64,000 nucleotides of DNA from Haloarcula marismortui ATCC 43049 (GCF_000011085.1 NC_006396.1:372001-436000); one strand, 5' to 3'; positions 16,241 through 24,409 are shown, numbered from the stretch's first letter. Program-made: numbers and translations. Notes: generated by a model from the sequence alone, not told the origin.

Positions 16241-16914
16241 TGGCGGGTCGACGACGGCGACCCACCACGGACCGAACTATCGGTGGCCTCAGCTTCAGCC
16301 AGCGCGAACTCCGGGACCTCCTCGTCGCCTGGCTCGCGCTCGGACTGGCGTTTACCTTCTTCCTCGAACGGGAGTTCCGCCGCATCGTCTTCGGCCAGTT
16401 CGGCGGCCTCTCGGGTGCCGAAATCGCCAGCACGTTCGCGGTCAGCCTGCTGACGGTCGGCGTCGGCTTCCTGCTACACGAACTGGCTCACAAGGTTGTC
16501 GCCGTCCGCTTCGGTCAGATTGCCGCATTCAAGGCCGATTACCGGATGCTCGGATTTGCAGTTCTGGGCGGCCTCGTCGGCTTCCTGTTTGCCGCGCCGG
16601 GGGCGGTCGTCCACCGTGGCCGACTCACAGCGAAGCAACACGGCCTCATCGCCGTCGCTGGGCCGGTAACGAACCTCGCACTCGCTGTTGTGTTTCTCGT
16701 TCCGTTCTTTCTCACCGCATCTATGGGCATCGGAGGATTTCTCCGGGAACTCACAGAGATGGGCCTGCAGATCAATCTCCTGCTCGCCGGCTTCAATATG
16801 CTGCCCTTTGGCCCGCTCGACGGTCGAACGGTTCGAGAGTGGAGCACGCCGGTGTTTCTTGCCGTTGCGGTGCCGTCGATTCTGCTCGGGGTCGGCGCGC
16901 TGTTCGTCCTCTGA
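16240..16914 (+). CDS. Site-2-type (M50) intramembrane metalloprotease
   Basis: 224 aa, about six membrane helices. The zinc site is LLHELAHKVVAVRFG (HExxH) and the third ligand lies in NMLPFGPLDGRTV (NxxPxxPLDG). The family cleaves membrane-embedded substrates such as anti-sigma-like or membrane-tethered regulators. No PDZ domain is present, which is common for archaeal short forms. Translational overlap with the TraB-like gene suggests that the two membrane proteins act together. The substrate is unknown. Confidence 0.88.
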   Translation: MAGRRRRPTTDRTIGGLSFSQRELRDLLVAWLALGLAFTFFLEREFRRIVFGQFGGLSGAEIASTFAVSLLTVGVGFLLHELAHKVVAVRFGQIAAFKADYRMLGFAVLGGLVGFLFAAPGAVVHRGRLTAKQHGLIAVAGPVTNLALAVVFLVPFFLTASMGIGGFLRELTEMGLQINLLLAGFNMLPFGPLDGRTVREWSTPVFLAVAVPSILLGVGALFVL

Positions 16915-16974
16915 GCAGTCGGAGCGCTCCGGCGGAACGACGCTCTTTTGCCCCCGCCACGCACGCTCTCGGGT

Positions 16975-17985
16975 ATGACCGACAGTGAGTCCGAGGCCGA
17001 CGACGCCGACAGCGAGGAGGGACTGACCTACGCAGAAACCGGTGTGGACATCGACGCCAGCGAGGCGGCCACGAAGGCGCTCATCGGCGCGGCCGGCGAG
17101 TTCAAGGGCGACTACGCGGGACTGGTAGACATCGGCGACCAGTACCTCGCGCTCGCGACGGACGGCGTCGGAACGAAGCTCCTCGTCGCCGAGGCCGTCG
17201 ACGACTACTCGACTATCGGCATCGACTGCATCGCGATGAACGCCAACGACCTCATCGCGACTGGTGTCGAGCCGGTCGCCTTCGTCGATTACCTCGCAGT
17301 CGAAACGCCCGACGAGAAGACGAGCGAGGACATCGGCGCAGGGCTCCGGACAGGGGCCGAGCGAGCCGACGTGGCGCTCGTGGGTGGCGAAACCGCCGTG
17401 ATGCCGGATGTCATCAAGGGGCTGGACATCGCCGGGACCTGCGCCGGACTGGCACCGAAAGACGCCGTCTTCCCCGGTGAGGCCGAGGCCGGTGACGCTA
17501 TCGTCGGCTGGCCGTCCTCAGGCATCCACTCCAACGGACTCACGCTCGCTCGTGAGGCGGTCACGCAGGACCACGAGTACACCGACCCGTTCCCGCCGAA
17601 CCCTGACACGACCATCGCCGAGGCACTGTTGACGCCAACGCGGATCTACAGCGAGGTGCTTGCGCCGCTTCGGGCCAGCGAGACCCACGCAGCCGCGCAC
17701 GTCACCGGCGGCGGCTGGACAAATCTCACGCGGATGGGGAGCTATCGGTACGAGATTACCGACCCCTTCGAGGCCCAGCCCGTCTTCGAGTTCGTTCAGG
17801 CGGAAGGCGAGGTCTCTGACGAGGAGATGCACCGGACGTTCAATATGGGGACCGGGTTCGTCGCTGCGGTCCCCGAGGCCGACGCTGCGGAGATTGTCGC
17901 CGACAGCGAGGACGCTCGCGTGATCGGGGAAGTGGCTGACGGAGACGAGGCGGTTGCGATTCGCAACCTCGAACTCACCGAGTAA
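16975..17985 (+). CDS. purM: Phosphoribosylformylglycinamidine cyclo-ligase PurM
   Basis: 336 aa from MTDSESEADD. Catalyses ATP-dependent closure of FGAM to AIR, step 5 of purine synthesis. The acidic N-terminus is followed by LTYAETGVDIDAS, then DGVGTKLLVAEA and DCIAMNANDLIATG, both hallmarks of PurM, and HVTGGGWTNLTRMG further on. Length matches archaeal PurM. It stands as a single gene, 60 nt after the protease. Confidence 0.96.
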   Translation: MTDSESEADDADSEEGLTYAETGVDIDASEAATKALIGAAGEFKGDYAGLVDIGDQYLALATDGVGTKLLVAEAVDDYSTIGIDCIAMNANDLIATGVEPVAFVDYLAVETPDEKTSEDIGAGLRTGAERADVALVGGETAVMPDVIKGLDIAGTCAGLAPKDAVFPGEAEAGDAIVGWPSSGIHSNGLTLAREAVTQDHEYTDPFPPNPDTTIAEALLTPTRIYSEVLAPLRASETHAAAHVTGGGWTNLTRMGSYRYEITDPFEAQPVFEFVQAEGEVSDEEMHRTFNMGTGFVAAVPEADAAEIVADSEDARVIGEVADGDEAVAIRNLELTE

Positions 17986-18012
17986 CCGATTTGGGGCGCT
18001 GACAGAAGCCGA

Positions 18013-18159
18013 TCAGGCGGACAGGATGTCTTTGCCGGCGGTTTCCTCCGCAATCCGAATCTGGAGTGCCTGTCGGATGTGGTATCTGGCCGCTTCACTT
18101 TCGGCGGTTTCGAGGGCCTTTTCGAGTTCGGTATACAGTGGGTCGCTGGGATTGGCCAT
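18013..18159 (-). CDS. Small hypothetical protein, 48 aa
   Basis: A short open frame, MANPSDPLYTELEKALETAE onward, ending GKDILSA. It is predicted almost fully helical and amphipathic, rich in Glu/Ala (AESEAARYHIRQALQIRIAEE), and has an acidic halophilic composition. It lies in the 290-bp gap between purM and the CBS regulator and ends 27 nt from the purM stop, convergent with it. Codon use looks like its neighbours. Likely real, function unknown. Confidence 0.6.
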   Translation of the reverse strand: MANPSDPLYTELEKALETAESEAARYHIRQALQIRIAEETAGKDILSA

Positions 18160-18278
18160 ATGCGTACGTCTCTCGTTAGTGAGAATAGACATATACCCCT
18201 GACACTGTTTTCGGTATTAAGTCCCTCCTACGGGGAGTACGGACCCACTATCCCTATTTGCGTTTGTGAGAATTGGAG

Positions 18279-18821
18279 TTAGCTGACCGTACGCGCGAGG
18301 TCCGCTTCGGTTATGACACCGATAGTTTCCCCACCTTCGACAACCATCACAGCGGCATTGTGGTTCAAGTAAGCGTCGACTTCGTCGATAGGAGCGTCGG
18401 GCTCAACGGTTGCGATAGATTCGTTCATTACTTCAGCCACGGGGAGGTCGCCGACGTTTTCCTCGGGGCGCTGTCGGATGTCGGAGTTCCCGATGAGTCC
18501 CTGCGGTGCCCCGTCACGGATGACGGGGACTTGCGAGTACCCTTTCTCGTCCATCAGGTCCTTCGTCTGGTGGACGGAATCGTCGGGTGCGACGCCAACA
18601 ACGGGAGAGTTCATCAGGTCGCGGGCCTTGATGATACCGCCTTCGGCCTCTTCGAGGGCGGTCACGATCCGACGGAGTGTCGACAGCCGCGGGTCCACGT
18701 CGCCACCTTCGATACGAGCGATAAGGGGCTGAGAGACGTCAGCCCGTTCCGCCAGTTCGCTCTGAGTTAGCCCGAGTTCGTTGCGGCGCTCCCGCAGATC
18801 CTGTGGCGTCGGTAAGTCCAT
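18279..18821 (-). CDS. XRE-type regulator with paired CBS domains
   Basis: 180 aa. Residues 5-60 form an XRE helix-turn-helix (LGLTQSELAERADVSQPLIA). Residues 65-178 form two CBS motifs (DLMNSPVVGVAPDDSVHQTK; VAEVMNESIATVEPDAPIDE), a pair that usually binds adenine nucleotides or SAM. It probably couples transcription to cellular energy or a related metabolite. A perfect 6-3-6 palindrome lies 9-23 nt before the start, overlapping its TATA region, which suggests autoregulation. Targets other than itself are unknown. Confidence 0.9.
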   Translation of the reverse strand: MDLPTPQDLRERRNELGLTQSELAERADVSQPLIARIEGGDVDPRLSTLRRIVTALEEAEGGIIKARDLMNSPVVGVAPDDSVHQTKDLMDEKGYSQVPVIRDGAPQGLIGNSDIRQRPEENVGDLPVAEVMNESIATVEPDAPIDEVDAYLNHNAAVMVVEGGETIGVITEADLARTVS

Positions 18822-18829
18822 ATCCGCTA

Positions 18830-18844
18830 ATTACCAGAGGTAAT
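18830..18844. promoter_or_regulatory. Perfect palindrome at the CBS-XRE promoter
   Basis: attacc-aga-ggtaat overlaps the gene-proximal edge of the TATA-like box at 18842-18852 and the expected transcription start. A dimeric XRE protein bound here would block transcription. Confidence 0.5.
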
Positions 18845-18852
18845 ATAAAAAG
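18842..18852 (-). promoter_or_regulatory. TATA-like box of the CBS-XRE gene
   Basis: Minus-strand ctttttatatta region, 21-31 nt before the ATG at 18821; one of the best TATA matches in the window. Confidence 0.6.
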
Positions 18853-18891
18853 CCCACGGCTACTGCGGCGGGCGAATCAAGTGGAGCGCGA

Positions 18892-19263
18892 CTATGCTTC
18901 GGCTTCGGCTTCGTCCTCGTCGGCTTCGGTCTCGAACACCTCAACGACTTTCAGCGGGACGTCCCGAAGTGCGCCGCCGATTTCGCTTTTGGCGATCCGC
19001 TGTGCGTGTTCGGGGGATTCGGCGTTGAACACATCCATCTCAAGTACCAGTCCGACGAGCGCCGTGTCGGCCGCGATGAACGCCGAGTCGAACGGTTCGC
19101 CACAGGCCGGACAGCCGGTCGCACCGACTTCGACCTCAACGTAGTCCATCTCGGCTTCGTTGAGTCGCTTCCCCGCTTCGCTCACTGCTACACCGATAGC
19201 GTCGTCGATGTCGTCTACGTCACGAACCAGCCAGGCTGCTTCCATCGCCACGAGGTAGTTCAT
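18892..19263 (-). CDS. UPF0212 (DUF555) family protein
   Basis: 123 aa. [22 protein letters not shown] is the typical UPF0212 N-terminus, followed by [16 protein letters not shown] with one CxxC that may bind zinc together with another subunit. The C-terminus is a halophilic acidic tail ([11 protein letters not shown]). The family is archaea-wide and of unknown function. It lies 70 bp upstream of the CBS-XRE gene on the same strand. Confidence 0.85.
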   Translation of the reverse strand: MNYLVAMEAAWLVRDVDDIDDAIGVAVSEAGKRLNEAEMDYVEVEVGATGCPACGEPFDSAFIAADTALVGLVLEMDVFNAESPEHAQRIAKSEIGGALRDVPLKVVEVFETEADEDEAEAEA

Positions 19264-19500
19264 ACACGAACTCTCGTGGTCCGACTATTCGATAGTTTTG
19301 ATTCGCCGCTGTTGCGCACGTCACCATTACCATCTCTATAACTTATGCGAACCAGCTATCTGACTCATACTCCCATTATGTCTAATCGGGAGATCAGTCG
19401 AGTAACAGTCCTGTCTTTCATGCATCTCAGCAAACCGCAAGACAGCGGCCCATTAGTTCATCATAATCAATACTGCGCAACTGAAATTCGGCAACAAAGC

Positions 19501-19510
19501 TTATATACTA
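19501..19510 (+). promoter_or_regulatory. TATA-like box of the small membrane protein
   Basis: ttatatacta, 27-36 nt before the ATG at 19537. It argues against the longer in-frame starts at 19345 or 19378. The rest of 19264-19536 shows no gene. Confidence 0.6.
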
Positions 19511-19536
19511 GACTCACTCTGGAACGACCGAGGAAG

Positions 19537-19707
19537 ATGGTAGCTCGACTGTACTCCGCAACGCTGTTCGCACTGTACCAACTCACCCTGCTGCTGGGCA
19601 TCATGCTGCTGCCGGTGGCAATGCTCACAGAGCAGTTCGGACTCCGGCTGCCGATGGACCGGGCCGTGTCGGGACTCAACGAGGCCTACGACCAGGCGAG
19701 CGCGTAA
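19537..19707 (+). CDS. Small membrane protein, 56 aa
   Basis: MVARLYSATLFALYQLTLLL onward: one hydrophobic helix up to about residue 29, then a short soluble tail (GLRLPMDRAVSGLNEAYDQASA). Start chosen by the strong TATA-like box. It precedes psmB by 95 bp but psmB has its own promoter. Function unknown. Confidence 0.65.
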   Translation: MVARLYSATLFALYQLTLLLGIMLLPVAMLTEQFGLRLPMDRAVSGLNEAYDQASA

Positions 19708-19769
19708 GACGAAGCAGCCGACTGAAGACCTGCCCGCAGTGGATGCCGTCAGGTCTATCAGGAAAAGAG

Positions 19770-19778
19770 GTTTTATCA
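19770..19778 (+). promoter_or_regulatory. TATA-like box of psmB
   Basis: gttttatca, 25-33 nt before the ATG at 19803, giving a leaderless or very short-leader mRNA. Confidence 0.5.
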
Positions 19779-19802
19779 GCACCCGACTAGTATCCCACAG
19801 TA

Positions 19803-20525
19803 ATGCGAGATATGACTCCGGGGCCGGACCTTTCTGGACCCCAGGCTGCCGACGAGTTCCAGAGTGACCCGTACGCGCCCGAAGTCGGCGAGCTCCCTGA
19901 ACAGTCCGCACAGGATTCGGAGAAGGTCAACAAGACCGGGACGACCACCATCGGCATCAGTACGTCCGACGGCGTCGTCATCGCGACGGACATGCGTGCC
20001 TCACTTGGCGGTCGCTTCGTCTCGAATAAGAACGTTCAAAAGGTCGAGGAGATTCACCCCACGGCGGCGCTAACCCTCGTCGGAAGCGTCGGCGGCGCAC
20101 AGTCATTCATCCGGACGCTTCGTGCGGAGGTCAACCTCTATGAAGCTCGGCGCGGCGAGGACATCAGTATGAAAGCCCTCTCGACGCTGGCCGGCAACTT
20201 CGCTCGCGGCGGTCCCTTCTTTGCGATCAACCCCATCCTCGGCGGCGTCGACGACGACGGCCACCACGTCTACTCCATCGACCCGGCTGGCGGGGTCATG
20301 AAAGACGACTACACTGTCACCGGCTCCGGGCTCACCGTCGCGTACGGGACCCTCGAAGACCGCTACGAGGAAGACATGACCAACGAGGAGGCAAAAGAGG
20401 TCGCTGCTGCCTCCATCAAGGCCGCCGCCGAGCGTGACACCGGCTCCGGTAACGGCATCTACCTCGCCGATGTCACTGCCGACGGCGTCGATATCAACGG
20501 CTACGACTTCGACGAACTGCTGTAG
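19803..20525 (+). CDS. psmB: 20S proteasome beta subunit
   Basis: 240 aa. A long propeptide of 46 residues is removed autocatalytically between Gly46 and Thr47 (NKTG|TTTIGI), exposing the N-terminal Thr nucleophile. The mature domain has VVIATDMRASLGGRFVSN and later SGNGIYLADVTADG. It is the protease subunit of the archaeal 20S core, with alpha subunits encoded elsewhere. An alternative ATG at codon 4 is possible. The acidic propeptide is typical of haloarchaea. Confidence 0.96.
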   Translation: MRDMTPGPDLSGPQAADEFQSDPYAPEVGELPEQSAQDSEKVNKTGTTTIGISTSDGVVIATDMRASLGGRFVSNKNVQKVEEIHPTAALTLVGSVGGAQSFIRTLRAEVNLYEARRGEDISMKALSTLAGNFARGGPFFAINPILGGVDDDGHHVYSIDPAGGVMKDDYTVTGSGLTVAYGTLEDRYEEDMTNEEAKEVAAASIKAAAERDTGSGNGIYLADVTADGVDINGYDFDELL

Positions 20526-20693
20526 CGGCACGCGACATAATTGTTGCAGTCAAGTCTCGTCTCCGACCCTGTTTTCACTGCCGAAGTCTGCGATATTTTA
20601 GCAGTTCGACCAGAGAGTCTGAACGGCAGGCGGACGCACCGTCGTGTGACCTGAGTGGAACTGTGGAAGCGCGTGAAATAACCATTAATCGAC

Positions 20694-20702
20694 AAGTATA
20701 GG
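20694..20702 (+). promoter_or_regulatory. TATA-like box of the FkbM gene
   Basis: aagtatagg, 26-34 nt before the ATG at 20728, at the end of a 202-bp AT-richer gap with no gene. Confidence 0.4.
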
Positions 20703-20727
20703 TAGGTGGTCTTAATAATGTTTCCAA

Positions 20728-21528
20728 ATGACACTTTCCGATGTAGCTGTTCACCTTGCATCTCAGGCTGGAGTTAAACCGCTTCTCGGTACCCTCTACA
20801 GCCGGTATCGCAACTTCTCCTATCGGATTGCTGGTGAGACGTACGCAGTTACGGTCGGCGATGTCAGCACAGAGTTTCTGATACCGACCTACAACGAATT
20901 TACCGACCTCTGGAAGATAGATGAACGGCCGGTACTCGCCGATCTACTGGGGGAACTTCGGCCCGACGACGTGTTCTACGATATTGGAGCTAATATCGGC
21001 CTGTATGCCTGTCTGGCATCACAGGTGACCGACAGTCCGGTGATCGCATTCGAACCACACCCTGACAACGCCGAGCGGTTGCGACAGAATATGCAACACA
21101 ACCGGACCGATATCTCGCTATTCGAACACGCACTGGTCGATGAAAACGGTGAGGCAGAACTCTCCATTACGCTCGAAAAAGTCGGTTCAGCCGGGCATTC
21201 ACTGGTGACGACAGCCAACACGCACGAGACAATCACAATTAGCAAGCGACACGGCGACGAGTTCATCGCCGACAACCAACTGCCGACACCAACCGCAATT
21301 AAAATCGATGTCGAAGGAACGGAGGGCGCTGTTCTCAATGGTCTCTCGACGACGCTTGACCAGCCCTCGTGCCGACTCGTCTACTGTGAAGTCCACGGAA
21401 ACCGACTCGAAGCCAATGGCCACTCCGTCGCTGGCATCCGGAGCCAACTGGAGGGCCATGGTTTTGCTGTGGCCGAACGGGTCATCCGTGACGGCAAGGG
21501 CGACACATTCCTCATCGGGAAGAAGTGA
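20728..21528 (+). CDS. FkbM family methyltransferase
   Basis: 266 aa. The SAM-binding core starts at DVFYDIGANIGLYACLAS and continues VIAFEPHPDNAERLRQN; KIDVEGTEGAVLNGL is the FkbM signature late in the fold. The family O-methylates sugars and other small molecules, and in haloarchaea is often tied to surface glycans. It shares no operon with the agl island, and its AT content is a little higher than that of its neighbours. It starts 202 bp after psmB. Confidence 0.88.
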   Translation: MTLSDVAVHLASQAGVKPLLGTLYSRYRNFSYRIAGETYAVTVGDVSTEFLIPTYNEFTDLWKIDERPVLADLLGELRPDDVFYDIGANIGLYACLASQVTDSPVIAFEPHPDNAERLRQNMQHNRTDISLFEHALVDENGEAELSITLEKVGSAGHSLVTTANTHETITISKRHGDEFIADNQLPTPTAIKIDVEGTEGAVLNGLSTTLDQPSCRLVYCEVHGNRLEANGHSVAGIRSQLEGHGFAVAERVIRDGKGDTFLIGKK

Positions 21529-21540
21529 GGGCCGAACGAG

Positions 21541-21550
21541 AGAATTATAC
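21541..21550 (+). promoter_or_regulatory. TATA-like box of the hexomutase gene
   Basis: agaattatac, 23-32 nt before the ATG at 21573; it supports that start over an in-frame codon at 21525. Confidence 0.5.
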
Positions 21551-21572
21551 GGTCGGCTTCCGCATCGCCGGT

Positions 21573-22940
21573 ATGGAACTGTTCGGGACCGCGGGAATCC
21601 GCGGTGATGTCGTATCGAAGGTGACGCCGGACCTTGCACTGCGAGTTGGACAGGCGACTGGCCGAGACGGCGAGACGTTCGTGCTGGGGTACGACGGGCG
21701 CGTAACCTCGCCAGCACTCGCTGATGCGATGGCCGCGGGACTGCAAAGCGCCGGCGCGCGCGTCGTCAGAATCGGCCGCGTACCGACGCCGACGCTGGCG
21801 TACGCCTCGCAGGGCCGACACGGCGTGATGATTACCGCAAGCCACAACCCACCGACCGACAACGGCATCAAGCTGTTTGCAGACGGCACCGAGTACGGCG
21901 ACGACGACGAGACGCGCATCGAAGGGCGAATCGAGGGCGGTTCGACGCCGACAGCCTGGCGCGACTGGGGCGACACGGAGTCGGTCGACTACCTCGACGA
22001 GTATCGAGGCGCTGTCGCCGACTACGCCGAGTCGCTCGGTGGCGACCCGTCGAGGCTGACAGTCGCCGTTGACTGCGGGAACGGCATGGCCAGCGTGGCG
22101 ACGCCGCAGGTCCTCCGAGAACTGGGTGCCGACGTGCTGGCGACGGAGGCGAACGTCGACGGAACCTTCCCCGGCCGTGAGAGCAAGCCGACGCCGGAGA
22201 CACTGGCCGATTTCCGCGAGTTCGTCGCCGAATCCGACGCCGACTTCGGGTTCGGCCACGACGGCGACGCTGACCGTATCGTCGTCGTTGATGCCGACGG
22301 TGATGTCATCCACGAGGATACGATACTCGCGATGCTCGCCGAACACTACACGCGTACTGCGGACGTTTCGGACCCTGTGGTCGTAACGACGCCCAACGCC
22401 TCTGGCCGCATCGATGAACGGGTCGAAGCCGCCGGCGGCCGTGTCGAACGTATCCACCTCGGCTCGCTCCACGTCGGAATCGCCGACGTTCGCGCGGACG
22501 CGACCGACGAAACTGAGGTCGTCTTTGCCGCAGAACCCTGGAAGCATATCCACACCGCCTTCGGGGGCTGGATCGACGGCGTTGCTAGCGCAGCCGTGCT
22601 GACGCGCCTGTTCGCCGGAGAGAGTGTGGGCGACAGGCGGGCTGTCATCTCCGAGCGACCCTATGAGAAAGTAAGTGTGGAGTGCCCCGACGACGCCAAA
22701 GCCGAAACGATGGAGCGACTGGAATCCGACCTGCCGGACGCGTTCCCCGAGGCCGACGTCTCGACCGAGTACGGCGTCCGACTCTCCTTCGACGACGGGT
22801 CGTGGACGCTCGTCCGGCCGAGTGGCACCGAGCCGTACGTCCGGGTGTACGCAGAGAGCGACGACATCGACGCGCTGGTCGCGGACACCACACAGGCGGT
22901 CCGTGACGCCGTCGCGGTCGTCAGTGCCGCTGACGCCTGA
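21573..22940 (+). CDS. glmM: Phosphopentomutase/phosphoglucosamine mutase (phosphohexomutase superfamily)
   Basis: 455 aa from MELFGTAGIRGDV. Four landmarks of the alpha-D-phosphohexomutase superfamily are present: the phosphoserine loop MITASHNPPTDNGIK, the metal loop GHDGDADR, the sugar-binding PWKHIHTAFGG region and the phosphate-binding RPSGTEPYVRVYAE. Archaeal members act on glucosamine-, mannose- or pentose-phosphates. It is followed at 64 and then -4 nt by cytidine deaminase and uridine phosphorylase, so conversion of ribose-1-phosphate to ribose-5-phosphate is a good alternative to GlmM. The gene symbol is therefore tentative. Confidence 0.85.
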   Translation: MELFGTAGIRGDVVSKVTPDLALRVGQATGRDGETFVLGYDGRVTSPALADAMAAGLQSAGARVVRIGRVPTPTLAYASQGRHGVMITASHNPPTDNGIKLFADGTEYGDDDETRIEGRIEGGSTPTAWRDWGDTESVDYLDEYRGAVADYAESLGGDPSRLTVAVDCGNGMASVATPQVLRELGADVLATEANVDGTFPGRESKPTPETLADFREFVAESDADFGFGHDGDADRIVVVDADGDVIHEDTILAMLAEHYTRTADVSDPVVVTTPNASGRIDERVEAAGGRVERIHLGSLHVGIADVRADATDETEVVFAAEPWKHIHTAFGGWIDGVASAAVLTRLFAGESVGDRRAVISERPYEKVSVECPDDAKAETMERLESDLPDAFPEADVSTEYGVRLSFDDGSWTLVRPSGTEPYVRVYAESDDIDALVADTTQAVRDAVAVVSAADA

Positions 22941-22970
22941 CGCCCGAGCACCGACTGCTACCGAGACCGA

Positions 22971-22980
22971 TAGAATTTCT
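22971..22980 (+). promoter_or_regulatory. Possible TATA-like box of cdd
   Basis: tagaatttct, 25-34 nt before the ATG at 23005. Confidence 0.35.
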
Positions 22981-23004
22981 ACACGGCCCTTCGACGCCCA
23001 GTGC

Positions 23005-23391
23005 ATGGAGGACCTCCTCGACGCAGCGAGAGACGCCATTGACGAGGCGTACGCGCCGTACTCGGAGTACACGGTCGGCGCGGCGCTCGAAACGAGTGAT
23101 GGAAGCGTCTACACCGGTTGTAACATCGAAAACGCCAACTACAGCAACAGCTTGCACGCCGAGGAAGTGGCCATCGGTGCGGCTGTCAGCGACGGGCACC
23201 GGTCGTTCGAACGCGTCGCTGTCACCTCTGGCAAGCGAGACGGCGTCACTCCCTGTGGGATGTGCCGCCAGACGTTTAGCGAGTTCTGTGACGAGTCGTT
23301 CGAAATCATCACTGACGGCGACGAGCCGACGGTGTACGAGCTCGGGGAGCTTCTGCCGACGACAATCACCAGCGACCATCTCGACAAATGA
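23005..23391 (+). CDS. cdd: Cytidine deaminase
   Basis: 128 aa. Zinc-site motifs SLHAEEVAIGAAVS (HAE) and VTPCGMCRQTFSEFC (PCxxC) are complete, and YAPYSEYTVGAAL and TGCNIENANYSNS give the substrate pocket. Deaminates cytidine and deoxycytidine to uridine and deoxyuridine. Length fits the tetrameric short form. Its stop overlaps the start of udp (ATGA), so the product passes to the next enzyme. Confidence 0.95.
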   Translation: MEDLLDAARDAIDEAYAPYSEYTVGAALETSDGSVYTGCNIENANYSNSLHAEEVAIGAAVSDGHRSFERVAVTSGKRDGVTPCGMCRQTFSEFCDESFEIITDGDEPTVYELGELLPTTITSDHLDK

Positions 23392-24212
23392 CAAGCGATA
23401 GTGAAGATCCGAACGACGACGTACAGTACCATCTGGAAGTAGGCGAGGACGACGTGGCCGACAGCGTTCTGCTGCCGGGGAACCCGGAGCGTGTCGAAAA
23501 GGTCGTCGACTACTGGGACGACCACGACATCGTGGCCGAACACCGCGAGTACCGCACAGCAACGGGCAATCACGACGGCACGCCAATCTCCGTGACCTCA
23601 ACCGGTATCGGCGGTCCGTCGGCCGCTATCGCGCTCGAAGAACTGGCCCGCGTCGGCGCTGACTCCTTTATTCGGGTCGGCTCTTGTGGCGCAATCCAGG
23701 AGGAAGCCAGCATCGGCGACCTCGTCATCACGACCGGCGCAGTACGACAGGAGGGGACCAGCAAGGAGTACGTCCGCGAGGACTATCCCGCCAGCGCCGA
23801 CCATCGGATCGTTTCGGCGCTCGTCGCCGCCGCCGAGGAACTCGGCTACGACTACCACCTCGGCGTCACCTGCTCGACGGATAGTTTCTACGCCGGACAG
23901 TCACGCCCGGGGTTCGAGGACTTCGAGGCCAGCGGCAGCGACGAACGCATCGCGGCGCTTCAGGAGGCCGGCGTCCTCAACTTCGAAATGGAGGCCGCGA
24001 CGATTCTCACGCTCGCGAACCTGTACGGCCTGCGGGCCGGCGCTGTCTGTACGGTGTACGCCAACCGCGTTACCGGCGAGTTCCGCACCGAAGGGGAGCG
24101 CAAAGCGGCCAAATGTGCCAGCCTCGCCGTTTCGTATCTGGCGGAGATGGACGCGGCTGTCGAGGAAGCTGACGCCGATGGGTGGCACGCCGGCCTGTCT
24201 ATCGACCGCTAG
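23388..24212 (+). CDS. udp: Uridine phosphorylase (PNP/UDP family)
   Basis: 274 aa. DSVLLPGNPERVEKVV is the phosphate-binding start of the family; SVTSTGIGGPSAAIALEEL and FIRVGSCGAIQE follow, and NFEMEAATILTLA carries the ribose-binding Glu-Met-Glu. Splits uridine with phosphate into uracil and ribose-1-phosphate. It is translationally coupled to cdd and downstream of a phosphomutase, forming a pyrimidine nucleoside breakdown unit that could feed the archaeal pentose bisphosphate route. Other nucleosides are possible substrates. Confidence 0.92.
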   Translation: MTSDSEDPNDDVQYHLEVGEDDVADSVLLPGNPERVEKVVDYWDDHDIVAEHREYRTATGNHDGTPISVTSTGIGGPSAAIALEELARVGADSFIRVGSCGAIQEEASIGDLVITTGAVRQEGTSKEYVREDYPASADHRIVSALVAAAEELGYDYHLGVTCSTDSFYAGQSRPGFEDFEASGSDERIAALQEAGVLNFEMEAATILTLANLYGLRAGAVCTVYANRVTGEFRTEGERKAAKCASLAVSYLAEMDAAVEEADADGWHAGLSIDR

Positions 24213-24265
24213 GCTTCTCAACACCCGATAGCCGCGAGCGGCCGCTGTTGCAGTATAGAAGTAGT

Positions 24266-24327
24266 GCGGTAGCGGACGCTGTGCAGTCGCGGCGCGGTAA
24301 CGGACGCCGTGTAGTCGCGGCGCGGTA
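24266..24327. repeat. 28-bp tandem repeat, two units plus a partial third
   Basis: Units at 24266-24293 and 24294-24321 match at 25 of 28 positions, and a third begins gcggta at 24322. Each contains gcggta, cggacgc and agtcgcggc. It lies in the 264-bp gap between udp and the convergent flavoprotein gene. Confidence 0.75.
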
Positions 24328-24338
24328 GGAGACAGCAT

Positions 24339-24361
24339 ACCGCTCGCCAGTGGCGAGCGGT
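24339..24361. terminator. Perfect 11-bp-arm hairpin
   Basis: accgctcgcca and its exact complement around one central base. A second hairpin with 8-bp arms (cttctcgc / gcgagaag) follows at 24366-24392 before a T-run at 24396-24401. Together they probably end the udp transcript. Confidence 0.55.
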
Positions 24362-24409
24362 TTCACTTCTCGCGACCAGCGGGAGCGAGAAGGTCGTTTT
24401 TAGCGTAGA

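Noticed and set aside
21381-23072. 563-codon open frame on the minus strand
   Set aside because: It is antisense to the phosphomutase gene, which has clear catalytic motifs. The frame is open only because GC-rich third positions suppress stops, and its protein has no halophilic pattern or motif.
24266-24327. CRISPR array
   Set aside because: The units are directly adjacent with no unique spacers, only two full copies occur, and no cas genes are present.
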